Positions 9,903 to 19,219 of a stretch of 64,000 bases of DNA are shown here, piece after piece (the stretch's first letter is position 1; each line of letters opens with the position of its first letter). A program made the position numbers and the translations under genes. The notes under the pieces are model-generated. The model did not search any database and had not been told where the DNA came from. It worked only from the letters and a program-made list of their open reading frames with translations. The stretch comes from Bacterioplanes sanyensis (lineage in GTDB: Bacteria; Pseudomonadota; Gammaproteobacteria; Pseudomonadales; Oceanobacteraceae): NCBI RefSeq assembly GCF_014652515.1, contig NZ_BMYY01000005.1, forward strand, positions 124,001-188,000. Reading direction: 5' to 3'.

Positions 9903-9926
9903 AAAAGCGGCAGTTGCCGCTTTTTT
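9901..9926. terminator. Bidirectional Rho-independent terminator between fimX and serB
   Basis: This is a perfect 12-base-pair stem, AAAAAAGCGGCA paired with TGCCGCTTTTTT, with a two-base loop. The A/T arms give a U-run for both strands. It overlaps the stop codons of both fimX (plus) and serB (minus). Confidence 0.93.
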
Positions 9927-11139
9927 ATTCCGCTACGATATCGCGATCACGATACCCCAGCAGGTAGAGCACACCATCCAGCCCCAGCGTAGAAATCGCA
10001 TGGCGGGCGTTTTGCCTCACCAACGGCTTAGCGCGAAAAGCAATGCCCAAACCTGCCACACTCAGCATGGGCAAATCATTGGCGCCATCTCCGACGGCAA
10101 TGGTTTGTTGCAGGCAAATGTTTTCTCGTTGCGCAAGCTGTTGTAACAACTCAGCTTTGCGCTGGCCATCTACGACAGTGCCCGAGACTCTTCCCGTTAC
10201 TTTACCGTCTTCCATTTCCAGCTCATTGGCAAAGACATAATCAATGCCCAGCTTGCGCTGCAAATACTCACCAAAGTAGGTAAAACCGCCAGACAAGATG
10301 GCCGTTTTGTAGCCGAACGCACGCAGATTGGTGATCAGTCGCTCAGCACCTTCGGTGATGGGCAGTCGGGCAGCGATCTCTTGCAACACATTGCCATCCA
10401 GCCCCTTCAGCAGCGCCACTCGCTGCTCAAACGACTGGCGAAAGTCCAACTCACCCTGCATGGCTTGCTCAGTGATGGCAGCGACCTGTTCGCCCACACC
10501 CGCAGCATGGGCCAGCTCGTCGATCACTTCGGTTTCGATCAAAGTGGAGTCCATATCAAACGCCACTAAGCGGCGATTGCGGCGGTAGGCATCATCTTGC
10601 TGAACCGCGATATCCACGCCCAACTCATTTGCCACCTCTAAAAAGCGCCCACGCAAGCCATTTTGATCCGCTTCACCACGCACCGAAAACTCAACGCAAG
10701 CACGGGTTTGCTGATTGTGATTGTGTAGGGGAATACGGCCAGAAAGGCGATGGATTTGATCGATATTCAGCCCAAACTCCGCCACGGTTGCTGTTACTTG
10801 GGCAATGGCTTGGGCTTCAATTTGCCGCCCCAGCAAGGTAACAATATGACGATCTTTGCCCTGCCCCTGCACCCACTGATCGTAGCTCTCTGGCTCTACC
10901 GGTGTGAATCGCACCGTCAGTCCCAGTTCGTGGGCTTTAAACAAAATATCTTTAAGGACAGGAGCCGATTCCGCCGTGGACGGAATTGCGACCAAGATGC
11001 CGAGGGACAGTGTGTCGTGAATCTCAGCCTGGCCAATATCGAGAATATCGACGTCGTACTGTGCCAGAATGGCACTGATGCTGGACGTCAATCCGGGTTT
11101 ATCCGTGCCAGTGACACGGATCAGTACCAATTCAGTCAC
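9925..11139 (-). CDS. serB: Phosphoserine phosphatase with N-terminal ACT domains
   Basis: SerB catalyses the last step of serine biosynthesis, O-phosphoserine to serine plus phosphate. The C-terminal haloacid dehalogenase domain (about 190-400) has the nucleophile motif DMDST (Asp195 and Asp197), the SGGFTYF motif and GDGANDLPML for magnesium. The ~180 residues in front contain ACT-like segments (VTGTDKPGLTSSIS), which usually bind an amino acid as allosteric effector. The 404-residue length matches the Pseudomonas-type enzyme, longer than E. coli SerB. It sits next to fimX as in Pseudomonas. A 56-residue gene starts just upstream, so the pair may be co-transcribed. Confidence 0.96.
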   Translation of the reverse strand: MTELVLIRVTGTDKPGLTSSISAILAQYDVDILDIGQAEIHDTLSLGILVAIPSTAESAPVLKDILFKAHELGLTVRFTPVEPESYDQWVQGQGKDRHIVTLLGRQIEAQAIAQVTATVAEFGLNIDQIHRLSGRIPLHNHNQQTRACVEFSVRGEADQNGLRGRFLEVANELGVDIAVQQDDAYRRNRRLVAFDMDSTLIETEVIDELAHAAGVGEQVAAITEQAMQGELDFRQSFEQRVALLKGLDGNVLQEIAARLPITEGAERLITNLRAFGYKTAILSGGFTYFGEYLQRKLGIDYVFANELEMEDGKVTGRVSGTVVDGQRKAELLQQLAQRENICLQQTIAVGDGANDLPMLSVAGLGIAFRAKPLVRQNARHAISTLGLDGVLYLLGYRDRDIVAE

Positions 11140-11154
11140 AGTATTCAGCCTTGC

Positions 11155-11325
11155 TCAAAGTTTATTAGCGTCAGCCTTGGCACTGGCAACCACGCCGCGC
11201 AACTCTTCAATCAGATCGACTGTTTCATGCACAGATAAGGCACGTTTGCGATCAACACTCATCAAAAACAGACCTTTTTCCAATTGTTGCAACTTATCCT
11301 GCAGGGACTGCTTAACGTCACTCAT
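11155..11325 (-). CDS. Small conserved-looking protein, 56 residues, upstream of serB
   Basis: The frame begins MSDVKQSLQDKLQQL and ends ASAKADANKL. ATG 11325 has a good ribosome site (GAGG, 7 bases upstream). The protein is short, charged and predicted helical, with no signal peptide or membrane segment. It ends 15 bases before the serB start on the same strand, so an operon is likely. I do not recognise a family. The ribosome site, the fit into the gap and the helical heptad-like composition argue for a real gene. Confidence 0.65.
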   Translation of the reverse strand: MSDVKQSLQDKLQQLEKGLFLMSVDRKRALSVHETVDLIEELRGVVASAKADANKL

Positions 11326-11528
11326 GCTTCTACCTCAGATTGGCGGTGGCTGATGCCGGCAGCTATTAGCCTGCACCGCGAGTCAATTTGCTTTGCCGAC
11401 GCGCTCACAAAGCGCGCATTGCGCTACGCGTCTTGCCTGCCGGTGCCACACCCTTCGCTGGCGTTCAACCGGGCGGTGCATATAATACCACTACTGTTCA
11501 GGAAATCCGCGTCCGATTGAGTCTCACC

Positions 11529-12863
11529 ATGCCGTTACCCCGTTGTATGCGCCATAAATTGAATACAAGTCAATTAAACAGCTTGCTGGTGGCGGTGCTG
11601 ATGCTGGTTACCGGCTTGCTCCTTAGCTTGTTGACCTTCGGCCATCTAAAGCAGCAACTCTCTGCGGAGCAGCACGCGAATGTCGAGCGCCAACTGCAAC
11701 GTTTGGCCGTCACGGCTGCACCAGCCCTATTACAACAAGACCGTGTAAGCCTCAATGTCATGCTCAGCGACTGGCAGCGTGGCCCATTGATCAATGGTTT
11801 GGAGATTCTAACGCCTGACCAAGCACTGCTAGCCAGCAGTGGCAACCCTGGACGTGGCCAGGTGATGACGCGTCCTATCACACAAGACGAGCGCGCCCTA
11901 GGGATGGTGCGCGCCAGCCTCAATGAATCACCAGCAACTCAGCTAGCACGGCGCTATCTAGCCCTAGCACTGATGGCGACCGGCCTGATGGCAATGCTTG
12001 CTGCGTTGGTGACATACCAGCTCACGGAACGCAGCTTTGGCCAGTTTCGACAGCTGCTGAGTGCGCTGAAGCGGCTGCGCCAAGGCCAAGATATCGAGCT
12101 GACAACGCCCGACTCGGCTTTGCCTGAGCTCCAAGCCATGCACACAGAGCTGCGCTACATCGCCGAACAGCAACAGCAACAGCAAGCGCTTGAACATGCA
12201 CTGGGGCGCTTTATCAGCCCAGATCTGGAATCACCGCAAAAGGGCTTGCAGTACTTTGACTGCGCGCTCATGTACCTAGAAATCCAAGACCTCGATGTGC
12301 TGCAGGCTCGTCTGAGTGCCGAGCAACTCAGCACCACCCTAAGCCACTATTATCGCTTGCTCTCACATGCGGCCAAGCTGTACAACGGTCGTCTCGACCG
12401 TTTTATGGGCGACGGCATTGTGATGATTTTTGGCGTCCCCAGTGCTGACCAACAATCCGCCATGCACAGTGTGTGTGCAGCGCAACTCTTTCAGGGGCTG
12501 GTAAATCATGTACGCGAGCACGATCAACATGTGCACCCACTAGAGTTTCGTATCGCCGTGCACTGGGGGCCTGTTTTAATGACGCCGCCACAGGGCGATG
12601 GACAATTATCAGGCAACCTCATTGGCGACACATTGCACTGGGCAGCCCAATTGGCAACCGGCGCCGAAGAGCGTGGCGTGCTCGCCAGTTGCGAATTAGT
12701 GCAGCACTTGGAGCAACAAATTGATTGGCGGGAAGGCCCGATGGTGACCGACCTTCATGGTCGTGAGCAATGCTGCTACTGGCTGGAGGAGCTACCAGAG
12801 AAAACGCGCTCATTGATCCAACGGCAAATTAAACACATCACCGCACTCACCGCGAACGTCTGA
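11529..12863 (+). CDS. Membrane protein with adenylate/guanylate cyclase-like domain
   Basis: This is a protein of about 444 residues. It has an N-terminal transmembrane helix (LLVAVLMLVTGLLLSLLTF), a periplasmic region of about 100 residues, and a second helix (LALMATGLMAMLAALVTYQL). A HAMP-like linker and a class III nucleotide-cyclase domain follow (about 235-410; GRLDRFMGDGIVMIFGVP, FRIAVHWGPV). The nucleotide product, if any, is unknown. Pseudomonas carries a similar membrane gene beside serB, so the neighbourhood is conserved. Start ATG 11529 is chosen because it is just before the Lys/Arg-rich N-terminus; ATG 11547 is possible. The upstream in-frame codons from 11388 lie in a hairpin-rich stretch and are unlikely to be translated. 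Confidence 0.8.
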   Translation: MPLPRCMRHKLNTSQLNSLLVAVLMLVTGLLLSLLTFGHLKQQLSAEQHANVERQLQRLAVTAAPALLQQDRVSLNVMLSDWQRGPLINGLEILTPDQALLASSGNPGRGQVMTRPITQDERALGMVRASLNESPATQLARRYLALALMATGLMAMLAALVTYQLTERSFGQFRQLLSALKRLRQGQDIELTTPDSALPELQAMHTELRYIAEQQQQQQALEHALGRFISPDLESPQKGLQYFDCALMYLEIQDLDVLQARLSAEQLSTTLSHYYRLLSHAAKLYNGRLDRFMGDGIVMIFGVPSADQQSAMHSVCAAQLFQGLVNHVREHDQHVHPLEFRIAVHWGPVLMTPPQGDGQLSGNLIGDTLHWAAQLATGAEERGVLASCELVQHLEQQIDWREGPMVTDLHGREQCCYWLEELPEKTRSLIQRQIKHITALTANV

Positions 12864-12973
12864 CGGCCAAGTTTACTTCCAACGTCTTACCCTGACGCCA
12901 GAACATGGGCCTATATTTGAACTTTCTCCGACCTAGTCTAGTTTGATAACACTAGCCTCCGGAGGTAACTCAG

Positions 12974-14095
12974 ATGACCCTGCGATTATCAGCCATTGCC
13001 CTTGCGAGCTTAACTCTTGTCCCCATGGCGGCGGCAGACGATTTGCGAATCAATGGCTTTATGAACATTACTGCTGGCCACTTATCGACCGATGACATTA
13101 GTCAGGATGGCTATGACGATGGCATCAAGTTTGACCAAGACACCTTGGTCGGCCTGCAAATGGCGAAACAAGTTAATAGCTCCACCTCAGCTACGGTTCA
13201 GCTGATCTCCCGAGGCAGCCAAAACTTTGATACGCAAGCATCCTGGGCCTATCTGACTTATGCCGCCAGCGACAATACAGATGTTCGTGCCGGACGCCTA
13301 CGCACCCCATTTTTTTATTACTCAGACTTTCTCGAAGTCGGCTACGCCTATCATTGGGTTACCCCACCCTCCTTGGTCTACCGACTAGACGCCCTATCCT
13401 CTATCAATGGTGTTGATATAAGCCAGCGCTTTACATTGGGCAGCACAGATGGCCTGATCCAGCTTTACTCCGGTCGTTACCAAGACGATTTAACCTTTGT
13501 TGGAGATCAGTACAACGTTGAACTAAAACGTGCCGGTGGACTCGTTTTTAGCCTGAGCCATAACAGCCTGTCTGGCCGCATCAGCTACCACCAAGCCGAC
13601 TTAACCATGGACATCAATCCACTAAATGCTGGGCCTAACGGACGCGCGCTCGACAATTTGGCTGCCGCCGCTACCCTCGCAGGCGTAGGTAAAGACTTTG
13701 TAGCCGACAACGATACCGTGAAGTTCTATCAAGCATCCTTGTCCTACGACAATGGCACTTCGGTGTTGATTGCCGAGTGGACCAAGTTGGATCAAACAAC
13801 GGCTGCCATCTTGGATGACAGCGCCCTATTGGTCAGTGCTGCGCGCCGCATAAATGCCTTCACTCTGCACCTGACCTACGCCCAAGCGGAAGATGCTACC
13901 GAATCCGGTACCGTAGGCAGCATTCAACAATTGGCAGAATATAAAGAAACCAGCGTCATCGCCGGCGTACGCTACGACTATGACAGCAGTACAGCACTGA
14001 AGCTGGATATCCAGCACCATGATGAGGAACTGGTAAATGGCCAAGCCGGTGACTCTGGCTTGCTCTACAACTTGGGTATGAGCTTAGTGTTCTGA
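12974..14095 (+). CDS. Outer-membrane porin-like beta-barrel
   Basis: This 373-residue protein begins with a cleavable signal peptide (MTLRLSAIALASLTLVPMAAA) and ends in phenylalanine, the usual C-terminus of outer-membrane barrels. Between them, alternating polar and aromatic segments such as DVRAGRLRTPFFYYSD and VRYDYDSSTALKLD suggest 14-18 strands. The RLRTPFF segment is like that of porins found next to phosphate-binding-like proteins. The ribosome site GGAGG is excellent. The next gene starts 13 bases later and is certainly in the same operon. The solute is unknown. Confidence 0.8.
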   Translation: MTLRLSAIALASLTLVPMAAADDLRINGFMNITAGHLSTDDISQDGYDDGIKFDQDTLVGLQMAKQVNSSTSATVQLISRGSQNFDTQASWAYLTYAASDNTDVRAGRLRTPFFYYSDFLEVGYAYHWVTPPSLVYRLDALSSINGVDISQRFTLGSTDGLIQLYSGRYQDDLTFVGDQYNVELKRAGGLVFSLSHNSLSGRISYHQADLTMDINPLNAGPNGRALDNLAAAATLAGVGKDFVADNDTVKFYQASLSYDNGTSVLIAEWTKLDQTTAAILDDSALLVSAARRINAFTLHLTYAQAEDATESGTVGSIQQLAEYKETSVIAGVRYDYDSSTALKLDIQHHDEELVNGQAGDSGLLYNLGMSLVF

Positions 14096-14108
14096 AAGGA
14101 GTGCCACC

Positions 14109-14534
14109 ATGCGAGCCGTTATTCTGTCATCGATTGTTTTTTACTGCCTGACTGCCAGTTACTTAGCCCATGCCGAGCATGTCGTTATTGTTAGCGCCAA
14201 CAACACTAACAACAGCCTGGATAAAAATACCATTACGCGAATATTTCTCGGTAAAGCCAGTTCATTCCCAGACGGTAGCCAAGCAATTCCACTCGATCAA
14301 AATGAAGGCAGTGCCAGCCGCGAAGCGTTTAACGACCAAGTGCTTGAAAAAAGCGCAAGCCAATTAAAAGCGTATTGGTCACGCCTGATCTTCACTGGCA
14401 AAGGCACTCCACCCAAAGAGTCCGGTAGCGACAGCGACGTTAAAAGCCTGATCGCCAACAATCCAAACTTGTTGGGCTATGTCGACAACAGCGTCGTCGA
14501 TGACTCAGTGAAAGTCGTGTATCGCTTTAACTGA
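14109..14534 (+). CDS. Small periplasmic PstS-like (PBP-like) protein
   Basis: This 141-residue protein has a signal peptide ending near YLAHA and a shortened periplasmic-binding-protein fold. The segments ITRIFLGKASSFPDG, REAFNDQVL and YWSRLIFTGKG are typical of the phosphate-binding-like domain family. Full PstS proteins are about 320 residues, so this keeps only about one lobe. It lies directly behind the porin gene with its own ribosome site (AAAGGAGTG). The pair may capture or sense an anion, but no ABC transporter genes are adjacent. Whether it binds phosphate is inference. Confidence 0.75.
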   Translation: MRAVILSSIVFYCLTASYLAHAEHVVIVSANNTNNSLDKNTITRIFLGKASSFPDGSQAIPLDQNEGSASREAFNDQVLEKSASQLKAYWSRLIFTGKGTPPKESGSDSDVKSLIANNPNLLGYVDNSVVDDSVKVVYRFN

Positions 14535-14548
14535 CCCAGCCGCAGTGC

Positions 14549-15112
14549 TTAGCGCTGCGGCTGATACTGCTCTTGTATCGCCACTAGCCGCTGCTGCACC
14601 GCTAACATGTTCAGAAAACTGTCATCTTGCTCCAACCAAGCTAAGCACTGAGCTGTGGCTTCCAGCGTTGATAAGCCATCTTCTCTGGGAGACTTCCTTA
14701 CCCGATACTGGCTGCTTTGCTGTGGCTGCAGGCGAATACAAGGCAACTGCAGCAGCCAAGGGTTTAGATGCAACAGCCGCCGCACCTTACGCCACGTGCC
14801 ATCTAAAACCAGTAACTCAGTAACCGATTGGGCTCCTTGCCAATCGAGCGGCTCCGCATTTGGCAACGGGTACAACAAAGCGACGCCCTCCAGCCCCTGC
14901 GGAAACATATCCTGATGAGATAAAGTATCAGCCACCAATAAGCGACTAGGCTGCACACTCAAATGCAGCAGCCGCGCCGTCGATAATGGATGCTTGGCTT
15001 CTGTTGGATCCTGCCATATGGTCAGCGGCCGCTCACTGCGACACGGATGCAGTGCATCACATACACAGCTTTTCAGCGGCCGCTGACACTGTTTACACTT
15101 AGCGCGACTCAC
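14549..15112 (-). CDS. tapT: DTW-domain tRNA-uridine aminocarboxypropyltransferase (TapT/YfiP type)
   Basis: DTW-domain enzymes transfer the aminocarboxypropyl group from SAM to a uridine in tRNA, making acp3U. The 187-residue protein has an N-terminal cysteine cluster ([13 protein letters not shown], Cys6 to Cys18), probably for zinc. The family signature is D-G-T-W in [14 protein letters not shown]. It also has a C-terminal LSTLEATA segment, as in relatives. The start overlaps the uvrA stop by four bases (ATGA), so translation is probably coupled. The specific tRNA site (U47 in E. coli) is known for the family, not shown here. Confidence 0.85.
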   Translation of the reverse strand: MSRAKCKQCQRPLKSCVCDALHPCRSERPLTIWQDPTEAKHPLSTARLLHLSVQPSRLLVADTLSHQDMFPQGLEGVALLYPLPNAEPLDWQGAQSVTELLVLDGTWRKVRRLLHLNPWLLQLPCIRLQPQQSSQYRVRKSPREDGLSTLEATAQCLAWLEQDDSFLNMLAVQQRLVAIQEQYQPQR

Positions 15113-17934
15113 GACAATAATGGCCGTAAAAAACGTCCGGTATGGGAGTGTTCCATGGCCGCAACATCCTCCGGCGTACCCGTGGCTATGATATCTCCGC
15201 CTTTAGAGCCGCCCTCTGGACCCAAGTCGACGATCCAATCAGCGGTCTTAATGACATCGAGATTATGCTCAATCACCACCACGGTATTGCCATGGTCACG
15301 CAACCGATGCAATACCGACAACAGCAGTTCAATATCTTGGAAATGCAGCCCCGTGGTGGGCTCATCCAGAATATAGAGCGTGTTACCGGTATCACGCTTG
15401 GATAACTCTTTTGCCAGCTTCACCCGCTGCGCCTCACCGCCCGATAGCGTCGTCGCGGCCTGCCCCAACTTGATGTAACTAAGGCCGACATCCATCAAGG
15501 TCTGCAGCTTGCGCGCCACTGCAGGTATGGCGTCAAAAAACTCGCGCGCGTCTTCTACCGTCATCTCCAACACTTCGTGAATATTGCGACCTTTGTAGCG
15601 AATATCCAGGGTTTCACGGTTGTAGCGTTTGCCCTTACACACATCGCAAGGCACATAAATGTCAGCCAAGAAGTGCATTTCAACCTTGATCACACCATCG
15701 CCCTGACAGGCCTCACAGCGCCCACCCTTGACGTTAAACGAGAAACGACCGGCTTTATAACCACGTGATCGAGCTTCTTGCGTACCAGCAAATAATTCGC
15801 GGATGGGAGTGAAAATGCCGGTATAAGTAGCCGGGTTGGAACGTGGCGTGCGCCCAATCGGGCTTTGATCGATATCGACTACTTTATCTAACCATTGCAA
15901 GCCATCACACTGAGTATGCGGCGATGCTTTCAAAGTGGTCGCACCATTGAGTGCCGTCGCAGCCAATGGGTAAAGCGTTCGGTTAATCAAGGTCGACTTA
16001 CCCGATCCCGACACACCGGTTACGCAGGTCATCAACCCCAAAGGAATGGTCAAATCAACCTGATTCAGGTTATTGCCGCACGCGCCCGTTAGGGTCAACT
16101 GGCGCTCTGGGTTAATTGGCGTACGCTCGCTCGGTACGGCGATTGAACGCTTACCGGATAAGTATTGGCCGGTAACCGAGTTCTTGTTTTTCATCACCTG
16201 CTTAGGCGTACCTTGAGCCACAACCTCACCGCCGTGCACTCCGGCGCCCGGGCCGATATCAATCAAATAATCTGCACTGCGGATGGCATCTTCATCGTGC
16301 TCAACCACCAGTACAGTGTTGCCCAAATCGCGTAAATCAAACAGGGTATTGAGCAAACGATCATTATCGCGCTGATGCAGGCCAATGGAGGGCTCATCCA
16401 AGATATACATCACACCCACCAGGCCTGCGCCGATTTGCGAAGCCAGTCGAATGCGCTGCGCCTCGCCCCCCGACAAGGTATCGGAGCTGCGATTGAGGGT
16501 CAGATAATCCAAGCCAACGTTGACCAAAAAACGTAAGCGATCTCGGATTTCTTTAAGAATCTTTTCTGCAATTTCTCCGCGATGACCACTCAAGTGCAAC
16601 TGCCCAAAATACTCAAACGCTTCCTCAACGGGCATAGCGGTGCAAGCGTGAATGGTTTTATCACCCACAAATACGTGCCGCGCTTCCGTGCGCAGACGCG
16701 AGCCTTCACAAGCAGGGCAAGGTTGCACGCTCAAATATTTGGAGAGCTCGTCGCGCACCATTTGCGAATCTGTCTCACGGTAGCGCCGCTCAAGATTCGG
16801 CAACACCCCTTCAAAGGGGTGTTTTTTATGAATGGTATCGCCACGCGAGTTGACATAACTAAAAGTAATGACTTCTTCGCCACTACCTTGCAGCAGCCGC
16901 TCTTGCTGTTTTTTGGTCAGCTTGGCGAAGGGTTTATCGATAGAAAAACCATAGTGCTCAGCGACGGAAGTCAGCATCTGAAAGTAGTACACACTGCGGC
17001 GATCCCAACCTCGAATCGCGCCCTCAGCCAGGGTTAAGCTGGGGTCCTGCACCACGCGTTCTGGGTCAAAGTACTGCTTTACGCCTAGACCATCACAGCT
17101 GGTACACGCCCCAGCCGGGTTGTTAAATGAAAACAAACGCGGCTCAAGTTCCGACAAGCTGTAGCCACAATGAGGGCAACTGAACTGTGAAGAAAATAAC
17201 AAGGGCTCGCTTGCATCGTCATCCATCGATGCCACCAACGCCAAACCATTGCTGAGCTCCAAGCAGGTTTCCAGTGATTCTGACAAGCGCTGTTCAATGC
17301 CTTCTTTCAAGCGAAAACGGTCGACCACTACCTCAATGCTGTGTTTGCGGCGCTTGTCCAAATCAGGAACGTCATCCAGATCACACACCACGCCATCGAT
17401 GCGTGCACGGATAAAACCTTGCGAGCGCAAGCTTTCAAACACATGCAAGTGCTCACCTTTGCGATCACGCACCATAGGCGCCAAAATCATATATTTACCG
17501 CCGTCGGGTAAATCCATGATGGTATCCACCATCTGACTAACGGTTTGGGCCTCAAGGGTGACGTCATGATCTGGACAGCGTGGCGTACCGACTCGGGCAA
17601 ATAACAGGCGCAGGTAGTCGTAGATTTCAGTGACGGTACCCACAGTCGAGCGTGGGTTATGAGAAGTGGACTTTTGCTCGATGGAAATGGCTGGCGATAG
17701 ACCTTCAATCAAATCGACGTCAGGCTTTTCCATCATCGACAAAAACTGCCGAGCATAGGTCGATAGCGACTCCACATATCGACGCTGTCCTTCAGCATAC
17801 AGGGTATCGAATGCTAAAGAAGACTTTCCCGAGCCACTGAGTCCCGTGATCACCACTAACTGATCACGTGGAATGTCGATATCAAGATTTTTGAGATTGT
17901 GCGTACGGGCACCGCGAACCTGAATGCTTTTCAT
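15109..17934 (-). CDS. uvrA: Excinuclease ABC subunit A
   Basis: UvrA is the damage-sensing ATPase of nucleotide excision repair; it forms a dimer and loads UvrB. The 941-residue protein has both ABC modules. These show Walker A sequences GLSGSGKSS and GVSGSGKST, two LSGGEAQR signatures, and the zinc-finger cysteines CPHC/CTSC and CEAC/CDVC. Length is standard. The neighbours (MFS transporter, ssb) match the uvrA-ssb neighbourhood known in Pseudomonas, although a regulator gene lies between. I did not find a clear LexA box in the 68 bases upstream, so SOS control cannot be confirmed. Confidence 0.98.
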   Translation of the reverse strand: MKSIQVRGARTHNLKNLDIDIPRDQLVVITGLSGSGKSSLAFDTLYAEGQRRYVESLSTYARQFLSMMEKPDVDLIEGLSPAISIEQKSTSHNPRSTVGTVTEIYDYLRLLFARVGTPRCPDHDVTLEAQTVSQMVDTIMDLPDGGKYMILAPMVRDRKGEHLHVFESLRSQGFIRARIDGVVCDLDDVPDLDKRRKHSIEVVVDRFRLKEGIEQRLSESLETCLELSNGLALVASMDDDASEPLLFSSQFSCPHCGYSLSELEPRLFSFNNPAGACTSCDGLGVKQYFDPERVVQDPSLTLAEGAIRGWDRRSVYYFQMLTSVAEHYGFSIDKPFAKLTKKQQERLLQGSGEEVITFSYVNSRGDTIHKKHPFEGVLPNLERRYRETDSQMVRDELSKYLSVQPCPACEGSRLRTEARHVFVGDKTIHACTAMPVEEAFEYFGQLHLSGHRGEIAEKILKEIRDRLRFLVNVGLDYLTLNRSSDTLSGGEAQRIRLASQIGAGLVGVMYILDEPSIGLHQRDNDRLLNTLFDLRDLGNTVLVVEHDEDAIRSADYLIDIGPGAGVHGGEVVAQGTPKQVMKNKNSVTGQYLSGKRSIAVPSERTPINPERQLTLTGACGNNLNQVDLTIPLGLMTCVTGVSGSGKSTLINRTLYPLAATALNGATTLKASPHTQCDGLQWLDKVVDIDQSPIGRTPRSNPATYTGIFTPIRELFAGTQEARSRGYKAGRFSFNVKGGRCEACQGDGVIKVEMHFLADIYVPCDVCKGKRYNRETLDIRYKGRNIHEVLEMTVEDAREFFDAIPAVARKLQTLMDVGLSYIKLGQAATTLSGGEAQRVKLAKELSKRDTGNTLYILDEPTTGLHFQDIELLLSVLHRLRDHGNTVVVIEHNLDVIKTADWIVDLGPEGGSKGGDIIATGTPEDVAAMEHSHTGRFLRPLLS

Positions 17935-18002
17935 AGATGCTGATCAGCCGACAAAACAAGGCTGACCATTGTAGGGCAGCGTCCCGCATCTACAAGGCCT
18001 GA

Positions 18003-18680
18003 TCAGGCACGATCACGCAACAGCTCGTCCATATTTTCCTGTGCCCAGTTCACCGCCTGAATGCGATTACTGGCGCCAATTTTCTTAAACAAGTTATAAA
18101 TATGGGTTTTGACTGTATGCATACTAACATTCAACTGATCAGCAATTTCCGTATTGGTGGCGCCAGTAGCGGTTAACTGCAAAATCTGCTTTTCGCGCTT
18201 GGTCAGCTTGCTGGCACAAGGGCTCATGCGCTTTGGCTTATGACGATGGCGGCTCAGGTAGTTAGCCATTAACTGTCGTGGCAACCAACACTCTCCACTG
18301 AACACTCCGACAATGCCCTTACTCAGCTGCTGTTGTGAGGTATCGCGATAAAATAGTCCGTTGACGTTAGGCCAAGCGATCATGCGCTCTAATGGGTCTT
18401 GATGAGGGACATTGAACAATGCCACATGAGGGTTAAATGGCTGCTCGTGAATTTGCTCAAGTAAATCCTGCACTCGTTCCAACCGTCCGGCGTCGCTGTC
18501 GATCAAGGCCAGCGTTTCGCATGGATATTCATTCCACTGGTGATTCCAACTCAAATGATTTACCAGCTGGCAATCGATGTTAGTACGCTGATGAATAAAG
18601 CCGATCAGAATCGAGTTCTGCAAATTCTGTTGGCCGAACAAAATGATCCTACGACCCGGCAGACGCGTTGTTTTATCCAT
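18003..18680 (-). CDS. csgD: CsgD-family LuxR-type biofilm regulator
   Basis: The 225-residue protein has an N-terminal receiver-like domain and a C-terminal helix-turn-helix. The HTH matches enterobacterial CsgD closely: LTKREKQILQL, VKTHIYNLFKKI and NRIQAVNWA. The middle section WPNVNGLFYRDTS and GVFSGECWL also fits CsgD (WPHINGVFY, GECYF), which excludes an ordinary NarL-type regulator. CsgD activates curli and cellulose-related matrix genes in enterics. No curli genes are in this window, so its targets here are unknown. Long non-coding DNA (about 540 bases) lies upstream, as expected for a heavily regulated csgD promoter. Confidence 0.85.
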   Translation of the reverse strand: MDKTTRLPGRRIILFGQQNLQNSILIGFIHQRTNIDCQLVNHLSWNHQWNEYPCETLALIDSDAGRLERVQDLLEQIHEQPFNPHVALFNVPHQDPLERMIAWPNVNGLFYRDTSQQQLSKGIVGVFSGECWLPRQLMANYLSRHRHKPKRMSPCASKLTKREKQILQLTATGATNTEIADQLNVSMHTVKTHIYNLFKKIGASNRIQAVNWAQENMDELLRDRA

Positions 18681-19219
18681 AATTTGCTCCTTTCAGGTAG
18701 CGCAGCACGACCAGTGTAGCTGCTGTGTCCATTTGTCTACGCGCTAAAACTGCTTACGTACTAGCGGGCTATCCGCCAGATTTCTGAGTTTAAGTCACGT
18801 ACTTGAAAATTCCAGCGTCTAAACAGGACAGCCGCAAAAATGGCACAATTGCACCTTGCCAGAAAAAACCACAAAAATCCGGCTTTTGTCATTAAGCCGT
18901 GAGCTGTCATTGAATGACTTGTGGTCGCTCTGCATCACTAGACGGTCCAGGGTTACGGCGTAGACGAGTGGCTCTGGTGCCTAGTTGTTCATGGAACCAC
19001 GATCACAGCCCAGAAAACTTGGCGTGCCCATGACAAGCCGTCACAGCGGTGTTGGCGGTGTTTAAAAGAGCTGGCTACCTCCAATGATAAGCGTAATGTT
19101 CGAAACGCCAGCAGCACTTCCCCTAAGCTGTGCCCAATGATTCAAAAGTTGCTTAGGTTCATCCACACCCCCCATTACTGGTACACTTGCCGCCTTTCTG
19201 CACCACTGGATTAAGCAAC
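18681..19219. other. Gene-free region between csgD and yajR
   Basis: This is about 540 bases between divergent starts. I see no convincing open frame, tRNA or strong terminator. It is the likely site of the csgD and transporter promoters. A TGGCAC sequence at 18841 does not have the spacing of a sigma-54 promoter. Confidence 0.6.

Noticed and set aside
10750-11238. 162-residue plus-strand frame over serB
   Set aside because: It is antisense to conserved serB codons and has no ribosome site.
11388-11528. N-terminal extension of the cyclase-domain protein
   Set aside because: The stretch is hairpin-rich with basic codons and no ribosome site; the membrane helix follows the later ATG.
18841-18860. 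TGGCACAATTGCAC resembles a sigma-54 promoter
   Set aside because: The GG and GC doublets are several bases too close; the next TTGC is too far.
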